Shown here piece after piece: positions 54,763 through 62,831 of a stretch of 64,000 bases of DNA. Origin of the DNA: an uncultured Aliiroseovarius sp. GTDB taxonomy: Bacteria > Pseudomonadota > Alphaproteobacteria > Rhodobacterales > Rhodobacteraceae. Under the pieces are notes generated by a model. That model was given only the letters and a program-made list of their open reading frames with translations, searched no databases and had not been told where the DNA came from. The translations under genes were made by a program, and so were the position numbers. Each line of letters opens with the position of its first letter. Position 1 is the stretch's first letter. The DNA lies in NCBI RefSeq assembly GCF_947497285.1, contig NZ_CANMFT010000001.1, forward strand, positions 1-64,000, in the 5' to 3' direction.

Positions 54763-55817
54763 TCCGTGTTGCGCGGGTCCAGCAGGCGCTCCATCACGTG
54801 ATCGGACGTGATCCGGCCCACCACGCGGCCGCCGTCCACGACTGCCACCTCTGGCTGCCCTTTCAGGGCGCGCATCACCTTTACGACACGGTCACGCGCT
54901 TCGATCTGAACGCTGGCAGTGCTGTCGCCTGAGATCATCACATCGCGTGCCGTCAGAACACCCAGTGGGTTCATATGTGCCACGAAATCCGCGACATAAT
55001 CGTCCGCTGGCGCCGTGAAGATATCGCGCGGTGTGCCGCATTGCACGATCCGCCCGCCTTTCATGATGGCGATCCGGTCGCCCAGCTTGAACGCCTCGTC
55101 CAAGTCATGGCTGACGAAAATGATGGTGCGTTGCAGGGTTTGCTGTAGCTCCATCAACTCGTCTTGCAGGCGCGTGCGGATCAATGGATCAAGCGCCGAA
55201 AACGGCTCGTCCATCAAAAGGATCGGGGCTTCTGTGACGAAGGCGCGTGCAAGCCCGACGCGTTGCTGCATCCCGCCTGACAAGTCTCCGACTTTGCGGT
55301 CGGCCCAGTCGGACAAGCCCACCAGCTCTAGCTGCGCGTCAACGCGGTCTTTGCGATCGGCGAGCGAGACGCCGTCAAGCTCCAGCCCCAGCCCCACATT
55401 CTGGTGCACAGTGCGCCACGGCAGCAGGCCGAATTGTTGAAAAACCATGGCCACGTGGCGCGCACGGATGCGGCGAAGCGTGGCTTTGTCTGCGTTGGTG
55501 ACATCGACCAGCGTATCGCCATCGGACACATGCGCCGCGCCGCGCACCACGGGGTTCAGCCCGTTTACCGCCCGCAGCAGGGTGGATTTGCCCGAGCCGG
55601 ACAGGCCCATCAGCACCAAAATCTCGCCTTGCTGCACATCCAGCGAACAATTGTGGACGCCCAGCACCTGACCGGTGTCTTGCTGCACCTCGGCGCGGGT
55701 TTTCCCTTCGTCCATCATCGGAAGCGCCGCTTGAGGATTGTCACCAAATACGATCGAGACGTTGTCGAATTTGACCGCCACGCCTGTGGCTTCGGATGGG
55801 TTCGTTGCTTGTGTCAT
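54759..55817 (-). CDS. choV: Choline ABC transporter ATP-binding protein
   Basis: The 352-residue ATPase powers choline import with ChoW and ChoX. It has a Walker A GLSGSGKST, a Q-loop in MVFQQFGLLPWRTV, the signature LSGGMQQRVGLARAF, Walker B ILLMDEPFSALDP and an H-loop in FVSHDLDEAF. Tandem CBS-like segments near the C-terminus (VLTARDVMISGDSTA, VAVVDGGRVVGRIT) resemble those of osmoregulated ProV. The longer N-terminus (EATGVAVKFDNVSIVFGDN) fits ChoV. It starts one base after the choW stop, in operon choX-choW-choV. Confidence 0.93.
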   Translation of the reverse strand: MTQATNPSEATGVAVKFDNVSIVFGDNPQAALPMMDEGKTRAEVQQDTGQVLGVHNCSLDVQQGEILVLMGLSGSGKSTLLRAVNGLNPVVRGAAHVSDGDTLVDVTNADKATLRRIRARHVAMVFQQFGLLPWRTVHQNVGLGLELDGVSLADRKDRVDAQLELVGLSDWADRKVGDLSGGMQQRVGLARAFVTEAPILLMDEPFSALDPLIRTRLQDELMELQQTLQRTIIFVSHDLDEAFKLGDRIAIMKGGRIVQCGTPRDIFTAPADDYVADFVAHMNPLGVLTARDVMISGDSTASVQIEARDRVVKVMRALKGQPEVAVVDGGRVVGRITSDHVMERLLDPRNTD

Positions 55818-55818
55818 C

Positions 55819-56655
55819 TCAGCGCTCCACCCGCAGGATACGGTCGAGCATGATGGCAACGACCACGATGATGATGCCGCTCTCAAAGCCAAGCGCGGTG
55901 TTCACTTGGTTCAGGGCACGCACGACGGGCACGCCCAGACCATCTGCGCCCACAAGGGCCGCGATCACCACCATGGACAGCGACAACATGATAGTTTGGT
56001 TCAGGCCAGCCATGATTTGCGGCAGCGCATAGGGAAGTTCGACCTTCCAAAGGGTCTGCCGCGGGGTCGCCCCAAAGGCTTGTGCAGCCTCAAGCAGGTC
56101 AGGCGGGGTCGAGCTGACCCCAAGATGGGTCAGGCGGATCGGAGCGGGCAACACGAAGATCACAGTGGCGATCAAACCCGGCACCATGCCAATGCCGAAA
56201 AAGACGATCGCAGGGATCAGGTAAACGAAGGTCGGCAGGGTCTGCATCAGGTCCAGAACAGGCCGCATGGCGCGAAAGAGCCTTGGACGATGAGCGGCTG
56301 CAATACCGATGGGGGTGCCGACGGCCATGCACACGACGCAGGCCGAAAGGACCAGCGTCAGGCTTTCGGTCGTTTCCTCCCAATACCCTTGGTTAAGGAT
56401 GAACAGGAAGCCGAAGAACACCAGCGCGCAGGTTTTCCAGTTGCGCTGCAAGATCCAGGTGATGGCGACGAAAACAGCGGTGATCAGCAGGGGATGTGGC
56501 GTTTGAAGCACCCAAAGGATTGCGTCAATCAACAGCTCCATCAACCAGCTGAGCCAGTCGAAAAAGGGCTCGCCGGTTTCCTGAAGCCAGTCGAAAAGCC
56601 GTTTGGCGGTTTTGCCCACCGGGATCTTCGTGTCCGTCAGCCACTCCATGATCAT
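55819..56655 (-). CDS. choW: Choline ABC transporter permease
   Basis: A 278-residue inner membrane permease with about six or seven helices. The EAA-like loop is seen in DLLEAAQAFGATPRQTLWKVELP, the conserved permease cytoplasmic helix. It begins MIMEWLTDTKIPVGKTAKRLFDWLQ, a ProW/ChoW-like opening. It is the middle gene of choX-choW-choV and overlaps neither neighbour. A hairpin separates it from choX. Confidence 0.92.
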   Translation of the reverse strand: MIMEWLTDTKIPVGKTAKRLFDWLQETGEPFFDWLSWLMELLIDAILWVLQTPHPLLITAVFVAITWILQRNWKTCALVFFGFLFILNQGYWEETTESLTLVLSACVVCMAVGTPIGIAAAHRPRLFRAMRPVLDLMQTLPTFVYLIPAIVFFGIGMVPGLIATVIFVLPAPIRLTHLGVSSTPPDLLEAAQAFGATPRQTLWKVELPYALPQIMAGLNQTIMLSLSMVVIAALVGADGLGVPVVRALNQVNTALGFESGIIIVVVAIMLDRILRVER

Positions 56656-56685
56656 ACATCCCCAGATATTGATCTGTCAAAGAAA

Positions 56686-56710
56686 CGCGCCGGGGAGAAA
56701 CCCCGGCGCG
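56686..56710 (-). promoter_or_regulatory. Intercistronic hairpin between choX and choW
   Basis: CGCGCCGGGG (56686-56695) and CCCCGGCGCG (56701-56710) form ten perfect pairs around a five-base loop, 18 bases after the choX stop. There is no good T-run, so it more likely stabilises the choX mRNA end, keeping binding protein in excess over the membrane parts. Confidence 0.7.
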
Positions 56711-56728
56711 GTGTTGGGTTGGATTGGA

Positions 56729-57661
56729 TCAGAGACCCAGCGCGCCCTTCACGGCGGCAACGCTGTCGCCACCATCCAAGGTGGTCACGCCGTCAAGCCA
56801 CGCCATGAACGCATCGGGATTGGCTTTCAGCCAAGCGCTGGCGGCATCTGCGGCGTCTTCACCACCGTCCAGGATCGCAGCCATGATCTCGTTTTCCATG
56901 GCCAGCGTGAACTCGAGGTTGTTCAGCAGCTTACCGACATTGGGGCAGTCTTCGACATAGCCCTTGCGGGTGTTGGTCATGACCTGTGCGCCGCCAAGGT
57001 TGGGGCCGAAGAAATCGTCGCCTCCGGTCAGATAACCCATGTCGAAATTGGCGTTCATCGGGTGCGGCTCCCAGCCAAGGAAGACAACCGGCTCGCCTTT
57101 CTTGTCGGCCCGCGCAACCTGCGCCAGCATACCCTGCTCCGAGCTTTCGACGACCTCGAACCCTTCAAGGCCGAAGGCGTTGTCGTCAATCATTGATTGG
57201 ATAAGGCGGTTGCCGTCATTGCCGGGCTCGATTCCATAAATCTTGCCTTCCAGCGCGTCGCTGTTGGCGGCGATGTCGGCAAAATCCTTGATGCCCATAT
57301 CCATGGCCGCTTTGTTGACAGCCAGCGTGTATTTGGCGCCATCAAGGTTCATGCGCACGGTGTCCACGGTGCCAGCTTCGCGATAGGGCGCGATGTCGGC
57401 TTCCATTGTGGGCATCCAGTTGCCCAGGAACACGTCGATGTCCCCTTCGGCCATTGACGTATAGGTCACCGGCACGGACAGCACCTTGATGTCGGTCTCA
57501 TAGCCCAGTGCGTCAAGCACAACGGTTGTCGCGGCGGTTGTCGCGGTGATGTCTGTCCAGCCAACGTCTGAGAATACGATCTCTTTGCAATGGCCGTCCG
57601 CGAAGGCGGTCGTTGCGGCGGCCGAAAGGGCAATGGCGGATAGTGTTGTTCTGAGGTTCAT
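56729..57661 (-). CDS. choX: Choline ABC transporter substrate-binding protein
   Basis: A 310-residue periplasmic binding protein with a signal peptide ending TAFADG (residue 22). The sequence CKEIVFSDVGWTDITATTA, MAEGDIDVFLGNWMPTM and FLGWEPHPMNANFDMGYLTGG match ChoX/OpuAC. The aromatic residues of the choline box (Trp in VGWTD, WMPTM and GWEPH) are in the expected places, with a Cys pair (CKEIV, EDCPNVG). It is the first gene of the importer operon; GGGAGC is the ribosome site. The divergent betI gene and its palindrome lie just upstream. Confidence 0.95.
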   Translation of the reverse strand: MNLRTTLSAIALSAAATTAFADGHCKEIVFSDVGWTDITATTAATTVVLDALGYETDIKVLSVPVTYTSMAEGDIDVFLGNWMPTMEADIAPYREAGTVDTVRMNLDGAKYTLAVNKAAMDMGIKDFADIAANSDALEGKIYGIEPGNDGNRLIQSMIDDNAFGLEGFEVVESSEQGMLAQVARADKKGEPVVFLGWEPHPMNANFDMGYLTGGDDFFGPNLGGAQVMTNTRKGYVEDCPNVGKLLNNLEFTLAMENEIMAAILDGGEDAADAASAWLKANPDAFMAWLDGVTTLDGGDSVAAVKGALGL

Positions 57662-57790
57662 TTGTCGCTCCCTGTTTATTGGTGCGGTTTCTTATTTGGC
57701 GGTGGTCCGGTGGTATACGCGGACCGCTCGCACGAACCCTAACGCAGCACACGCGGGGGCGAAACCAGCTTCATTGATTACAGACGCTGC

Positions 57791-57819
57791 TTTTTATTGA
57801 TTGACGAGTCAATTAAAAA
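57791..57819. promoter_or_regulatory. BetI-type operator palindrome
   Basis: The core is ATTGAC (57800-57805), GA, GTCAAT (57808-57813), perfectly symmetric, with T-rich and A-rich flanks extending the symmetry (57791-57819). It resembles known BetI boxes of the TTGATTGA-N-TCAATCAA type. It lies between divergent choX and betI, 42 bases before the betI start. Confidence 0.78.
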
Positions 57820-57855
57820 CCGCAACCCTGCGCCAGCATCTGGTCAGGAGACGTC

Positions 57856-58437
57856 ATGCCGAAACTTGGAATGGAACCGATCCGACGCGGAGCGTTGGTG
57901 CAGGCCACGATCCACGAGATCGGGCGTGCCGGCAGCTTGGATGTCACCGTGACCCAGATCGCCAAACGGGCTGGCATGTCCAGTGCCTTGGCCCACCACT
58001 ATTTCGGTGGCAAGGACCAGATTTTCTTGGCGGCGATGCGCCATATTCTGTCAGTCTATAGCGCGCAGGTGCGGGCCGCGCTGCTGGGTGCTACGGCCCC
58101 CCGCGACCGGGTCGAGGCGATCATCCGCGCAAATTTTGAAGCCGGGAATTTCCGCCCCGAGGTCGTTTCGGCCTGGCTGAATTTTTATGTGATGTCGCAA
58201 AGCAATGACGGCGCGCGGCGGCTGTTGCGTGTCTATCAGCACCGGCTGCATTCCAACCTTGTCCACGATCTGCGCCCGCTTGTAGGGGACGCGGCACATG
58301 ATGTGGCCGACACGATCGCCTCGATGATCGACGGGCTTTATATCCGCCGTGCCCTGCGCGAAGAAATCCCAAGTGCCGGGCACGCCTGCGAGCGCGTATT
58401 GGCCTGCCTTGATGTGCTGCTGGAGGCCAACCAATGA
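57856..58437 (+). CDS. betI: TetR-family choline-responsive repressor BetI
   Basis: The 193-residue TetR regulator senses choline and represses glycine betaine synthesis genes. The HTH contains VTVTQIAKRAGMSSALAHHYFGGKDQIFLAAMRHIL. The opening MPKLGMEPIRRGALVQATI and the length match BetI exactly. It overlaps betC by four bases (ATGA) and heads the betI-betC-betA operon. Autorepression and repression of choX are inferred from the palindrome at 57791-57819. Confidence 0.95.
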   Translation: MPKLGMEPIRRGALVQATIHEIGRAGSLDVTVTQIAKRAGMSSALAHHYFGGKDQIFLAAMRHILSVYSAQVRAALLGATAPRDRVEAIIRANFEAGNFRPEVVSAWLNFYVMSQSNDGARRLLRVYQHRLHSNLVHDLRPLVGDAAHDVADTIASMIDGLYIRRALREEIPSAGHACERVLACLDVLLEANQ

Positions 58438-59942
58438 CCAACCCGAATATCCTGATCATCATGGTTGACCAGTTGAACGGCACCCTGTTTCCAGACGGGC
58501 CTGCCGATTGGCTGCACGCGCCCAACCTGAAAAAGCTGGCGGCACGGTCGGTGCGGTTCGCCAACACTTATACGGCCAGCCCCTTGTGTGCGCCCGGCCG
58601 GGCCAGCTTCATGTCGGGCCAATTGCCCAAGCGCACGCGGGTCTATGACAACGCGGCTGAGTTTGCGTCCGACATTCCGACCTATGCCCATCATCTGCGC
58701 CGTGCGGGCTATCAGACAGCGCTGTCTGGCAAGATGCACTTTGTCGGCCCCGACCAGATGCATGGGTTCGAGGAACGGCTGACGACCGATATCTACCCCG
58801 CCGATTTCGGCTGGACGCCGGACTATCGCAAACCCGGCGAACGGATTGAGTGGTGGTATCACAATATGGGCTCCGTCACTGGGTCCGGCGTGGCCGAGAT
58901 TTCCAACCAGATGGAGTATGACGACGAAGTTGCTTATCACGCCTGCGCCAAGCTTTATGATCTGGCGCGGGGTCACGACGACCGCCCCTGGTGCCTGACC
59001 GTCAGCTTCACGCATCCGCATGACCCCTATGTGGCACGGCGCAAATACTGGGATCTCTACGAGGATTGCGAGCACCTTCTGCCCAACGTCCCCGCGATGG
59101 ATTACGACGACCATGACCCCCACGCGCAGCGGATATTCGACGCCAATGACTGGCGCAATTTCGATATCACGGACGAGGATATCCGCCGCTCGCGCCGCGC
59201 CTATTTCGCCAACATCTCGTATCTGGATGACAAGGTGGGCGAGATGCTGGACGTGATGGAGCAGACCCGGCAGGAGGCGATCATCGTTTTTGTCTCGGAT
59301 CACGGTGATATGCTGGGTGAACGCGGGCTGTGGTTCAAAATGAACTTCTACGAGGGGTCCGCGCGCGTTCCCCTGATGATCTCGGCGCCGGGGCTGGAGC
59401 CGGGGTTGGTACAAGCGCCGGTCTCGACGCTGGATGTGACGCCGACACTGGCCGATCTGGCAGGGGTATCGCTGGACGAGGTGATGCCGTGGGTGGATGG
59501 CGAAAGCCTGTTGCCGGTGGCGACGGGAGGCACACGTGAAAGCCCGGTTGCGATGGAATATGCGGCCGAAGGGTCTTATGCGCCGCTTGTCTCTTTACGA
59601 TATGGACCGTGGAAATATAACCGCTGTGCGCTTGATCCCGATCAGCTTTTCAACATTGACGACGATCCGCACGAATTGACCAACCTTGCGAACGACCCGG
59701 CGCATCAAGGCACTTTGACCAGCCTGCGCGCCAAATCAGAAGCCCGCTGGGATCTGGCTGCTTTTGATGCCGAAGTGCGCGAAAGTCAGGCGCGCCGCTG
59801 GGTGGTTTACGAGGCGCTGCGCAATGGGGCGTATTTCCCTTGGGACTATCAGCCGCTGCAAAAAGCTTCTGAACGCTACATGCGCAATCACATGAATTTG
59901 GACACTCTTGAAGAAGGTCAGCGTTTCCCGCGTGGGGAATAA
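58434..59942 (+). CDS. betC: Choline-sulfatase
   Basis: BetC hydrolyses choline-O-sulfate, an osmolyte made by algae and plants, to choline and sulfate. The 502-residue sulfatase has [20 protein letters not shown] for the metal site and Cys52 in [14 protein letters not shown] (codon 58587-58589), the residue converted to formylglycine. [34 protein letters not shown] and [22 protein letters not shown] are also typical. The C-terminal tail is typical of BetC. It sits between betI and betA, confirming the substrate. Confidence 0.95.
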   Translation: MTNPNILIIMVDQLNGTLFPDGPADWLHAPNLKKLAARSVRFANTYTASPLCAPGRASFMSGQLPKRTRVYDNAAEFASDIPTYAHHLRRAGYQTALSGKMHFVGPDQMHGFEERLTTDIYPADFGWTPDYRKPGERIEWWYHNMGSVTGSGVAEISNQMEYDDEVAYHACAKLYDLARGHDDRPWCLTVSFTHPHDPYVARRKYWDLYEDCEHLLPNVPAMDYDDHDPHAQRIFDANDWRNFDITDEDIRRSRRAYFANISYLDDKVGEMLDVMEQTRQEAIIVFVSDHGDMLGERGLWFKMNFYEGSARVPLMISAPGLEPGLVQAPVSTLDVTPTLADLAGVSLDEVMPWVDGESLLPVATGGTRESPVAMEYAAEGSYAPLVSLRYGPWKYNRCALDPDQLFNIDDDPHELTNLANDPAHQGTLTSLRAKSEARWDLAAFDAEVRESQARRWVVYEALRNGAYFPWDYQPLQKASERYMRNHMNLDTLEEGQRFPRGE

Positions 59943-59961
59943 GCGGCCGACGATCGGACAT

Positions 59962-61623
59962 ATGAACATGCAAGCGGAATACATCATTGTGGGCGCGGGC
60001 AGCGCGGGCTGCGCCATGGCATATCGACTGGCCGAGGCCGGAAAACGGGTGCTGGTCATCGAGCATGGTGGCTCGGACGCGGGTCCGTTCATCCAGATGC
60101 CCGCCGCCCTGAGCTATCCCATGAATATGGGCTTGTATGACTGGGGGTTCAAAACCGACCCTGAACCGCATCTGGGCGGGCGCACATTGGTAACGCCGCG
60201 CGGCAAGGTGATTGGCGGATCAAGCTCGATCAACGGGATGGTCTATGTGCGCGGTCATGCGCGCGATTTCGATCACTGGGCCGAGATGGGGGCGGATGGC
60301 TGGGCCTATGCGGATGTGCTGCCCTATTTCAAACGGATGGAGCATTGGCATGACGGTGGTCACGGTGGTGACAGCGACTGGCGCGGCACAGAAGGGCCGC
60401 TCCACGTCACGCGCGGGCCGCGGGCAAACCCCTTGTTTCATGCCTTTGTCGAGGCCGGAAAGCAGGCCGGATACCCGGTCACCGGTGACTATAACGGCCA
60501 ACAGCAAGAGGGCTTCGGCCCGATGGAGCAGACGGTTTGGCGGGGACGACGCTGGTCGGCGGCGAACGCCTATCTTCGCCCGGCGCTCAAGCGCGAAAAT
60601 TGCGAGCTGATCCGGGCGTTTGTGCGCAAAGTGGTGATCGAAGATGGCCGCGCCATCGGGGTCGAGGTCGAGCGCGCGGGAAAAATCGAGGTGATCCGCG
60701 CCGAGGCCGAGGTGATCATCGCCGCAAGCTCGATCAACTCGCCGAAGCTCTTGATGCTGTCGGGCATCGGCCCCGCGTCGCATCTGGCCGAGCACGGGAT
60801 TGAGGTTATCGCAGATCGCCCCGGTGTCGGGCAAAACCTGCAGGACCACCTTGAGGTCTATATGCAGTATGCCGCGAAAAAACCGATCACACTGTATCGG
60901 TATTGGAACCTTGTCTGGAAGGGTATTCTGGGCACGCAATGGCTGTTCACCAAAACGGGCCTGGGCGCGTCGAACCAGTTTGAAAGCGCCGCCTTCATCC
61001 GCTCGCGCGCGGGTGTTGAATACCCGGATATCCAGTATCATTTTCTGCCAATGGCGGTGCGCTATGACGGGAAGGCCGCTGCCGAAGGGCATGGGTTCCA
61101 AGCCCATACCGGACCGATGCGGTCGTCGTCACGCGGGGAAATCACCCTGAAAAGTGCCGACCCGAACGAGGCGCCTCGCATTTTCTTCAATTACATGTCC
61201 ACCGATCAGGACTGGGAAGACTTCCGCACCTGCATCCGCCTGACCCGCGAAATATTTTCGCAAGACGCGTTCAATGACCATGTGAAGCACGAAATCCAAC
61301 CGGGCAATGCGCTGCAAACCGATGACGAGATTGACAGCTTCATTCGCGAACACGCCGAAAGCGCCTATCACCCCTGCGGCACGTGTCGCATCGGTCGCGC
61401 CGATGATCCGATGGCCGTGGTTGACTCCGACATGCGGGTGATCGGCGTTCAGGGATTGCGTGTCGCCGACAGCTCGGTCTTTCCACGTATCACCAATGGC
61501 AACCTCAATGCGCCATCGATCATGGTGGGGGAAAAAACCGCGGATCACATCCTTGGGCGCCGCTTGGCCGCATCGAACGATGCGCCGTGGATTCATCCGG
61601 ACTGGCAAAATAAACAGCGCTGA
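59962..61623 (+). CDS. betA: Choline dehydrogenase
   Basis: BetA is a membrane-associated FAD enzyme oxidising choline to betaine aldehyde, and often on to betaine. The 553-residue GMC oxidoreductase has [57 protein letters not shown], the substrate His in [12 protein letters not shown] and the C-terminal [22 protein letters not shown] 59962 (MNMQAEY) is chosen; ATG 59968 is also good. It starts 19 bases after betC and ends the betICA operon. No betB is adjacent. Confidence 0.96.
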   Translation: MNMQAEYIIVGAGSAGCAMAYRLAEAGKRVLVIEHGGSDAGPFIQMPAALSYPMNMGLYDWGFKTDPEPHLGGRTLVTPRGKVIGGSSSINGMVYVRGHARDFDHWAEMGADGWAYADVLPYFKRMEHWHDGGHGGDSDWRGTEGPLHVTRGPRANPLFHAFVEAGKQAGYPVTGDYNGQQQEGFGPMEQTVWRGRRWSAANAYLRPALKRENCELIRAFVRKVVIEDGRAIGVEVERAGKIEVIRAEAEVIIAASSINSPKLLMLSGIGPASHLAEHGIEVIADRPGVGQNLQDHLEVYMQYAAKKPITLYRYWNLVWKGILGTQWLFTKTGLGASNQFESAAFIRSRAGVEYPDIQYHFLPMAVRYDGKAAAEGHGFQAHTGPMRSSSRGEITLKSADPNEAPRIFFNYMSTDQDWEDFRTCIRLTREIFSQDAFNDHVKHEIQPGNALQTDDEIDSFIREHAESAYHPCGTCRIGRADDPMAVVDSDMRVIGVQGLRVADSSVFPRITNGNLNAPSIMVGEKTADHILGRRLAASNDAPWIHPDWQNKQR

Positions 61624-61709
61624 GCATCGTTGTTTGATCCCTGTCAAAGCAGCCCATGCGGGATCACGCGCACTATCTATCTGAACATTGAAAAGAGGAG
61701 AAATCGCGA

Positions 61710-61949
61710 ATGTCCCACACCCCTCATGAGTTGCATGAAGAATTTCCCGAATTGGCCGCGAAGATGACTGAACTGAAGGTATCAGACCCGCATTTCGCCA
61801 AGTTGGCTGAAGAGTATCACGAGTTGAACCGAGCCGTTCATCGCGCAGAAACGAATGTCGAACCGACAGATCAGTTTAACGAAGAAGAGATGCGCAAGAA
61901 ACGCGCCATACTCAAAGACGAGATTTACCGGATGCTGACCGCCGCCTGA
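61710..61949 (+). CDS. DUF465 (YdcH-like) small coiled-coil protein
   Basis: A 79-residue highly charged helical protein: LHEEFPELAAKMTELKVSD, EEYHELNRAVHRAE and EEMRKKRAILKDEIYRMLTA. This matches DUF465/YdcH across its whole length. Its function is unknown; it is widespread and short. AAGAGGAGAAA (61691-61701) is a strong ribosome site. A bidirectional terminator follows. Confidence 0.9.
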   Translation: MSHTPHELHEEFPELAAKMTELKVSDPHFAKLAEEYHELNRAVHRAETNVEPTDQFNEEEMRKKRAILKDEIYRMLTAA

Positions 61950-61970
61950 GAAGGCTGCCACGTCGATCAA

Positions 61971-62008
61971 AAAAATGCGCCCCGAACAGGTTTCGGGGCG
62001 TTCTTTTT
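61971..62008. terminator. Bidirectional rho-independent terminator
   Basis: CGCCCCGAA (61978-61986) pairs with TTCGGGGCG (61992-62000), nine pairs and a five-base loop. TTCTTTTT follows on plus and a long T-run (complement of 61969-61975) follows on minus. It serves both the DUF465 gene and the convergent hydrolase gene. Confidence 0.9.
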
Positions 62009-62015
62009 AGCACTC

Positions 62016-62831
62016 TCAGTAGAGTTTTTCGATCCAAGCCCGAAGTTTCCGGCGTGTCTCGACACGCCAGATTGAGCCATGGTCGGCACTGGGAAAAACG
62101 ACCAGCTTCTTGTTTGCGCTTGCTGAGCGGCGATACAGCTCGCGGCCCATCGACACCGGAACGGTGGTGTCCTTTGCGCCATGCATAATGAACAGCGGCG
62201 TCTTGACCCGACCGATCACGCGTTTTGACGGCCACAGGTCAGTGCGCGCCATGAACAGCGGCAGCATGGCGGGGTTTTTGTAGCGCACAAGATCCAGAAG
62301 CGAGGTATAGGGACTTTGCAGCACTATCCCCAAGGGGGGATTGCGTTTTGCAACCGGATGGGCAGCCAGTTCGATCGCAACCCCGGTGCCAAGGCTTTCG
62401 CCCAGCAAGATGATCCGGCTGTCGCCGACAAACTTCGGCAAGTCCTGATATAGCTCTGTCGCCAGCTTCTGAATGCGGTAACGCTCGGGGGTGCCGGCGC
62501 TACCGGACGAGCCGGGATAGGCCATGGCCACAAGCCCGTAGCCGCGTTCCAGAAACCAAGGGAATTTCTTGGCCCGCAGCGCGAGGTTTCCACCAGAACC
62601 GTGAAGGTAGAACACAGTCGGTTTTCCGGGCTTGGGCTTGCTGACCCAGAGCACCAAACCCTTGTAGATCACTTCATCCAGCCGTTTGTCGCTGACTTGT
62701 TTGGGGTTTTCGCGTTTCGGATTGAACTGATAGAAAACGCGCTGCTCAAGCGATTGGGCGGTCGCGGGCAGCGCCGTGAGCACGCACAAGGTCATCAGGG
62801 CCATGGCAATCGAAAGCAGATGTCGTTTCAT
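62016..62831 (-). CDS. Exported alpha/beta hydrolase
   Basis: A 271-residue secreted hydrolase with a signal peptide ending ATAQS (about residue 26). The oxyanion segment is YLHGSGGNLAL, the nucleophile elbow is GESLGTG, the acid is in HGAKDTTVPVSMG and the His is in FPSADHGSIWRV. This BAAT/DUF-like fold is common in alphaproteobacteria; the substrate (an ester) is unknown. Its start overlaps the stop of the upstream regulator gene by four bases (ATGA), suggesting one operon. Confidence 0.86.
   Translation of the reverse strand: MKRHLLSIAMALMTLCVLTALPATAQSLEQRVFYQFNPKRENPKQVSDKRLDEVIYKGLVLWVSKPKPGKPTVFYLHGSGGNLALRAKKFPWFLERGYGLVAMAYPGSSGSAGTPERYRIQKLATELYQDLPKFVGDSRIILLGESLGTGVAIELAAHPVAKRNPPLGIVLQSPYTSLLDLVRYKNPAMLPLFMARTDLWPSKRVIGRVKTPLFIMHGAKDTTVPVSMGRELYRRSASANKKLVVFPSADHGSIWRVETRRKLRAWIEKLY

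Noticed and set aside
55738-56808. A 356-residue open frame antisense to choV, choW and choX
   Set aside because: Very His/Arg-rich translation, typical of a shadow, over three convincing transporter genes.
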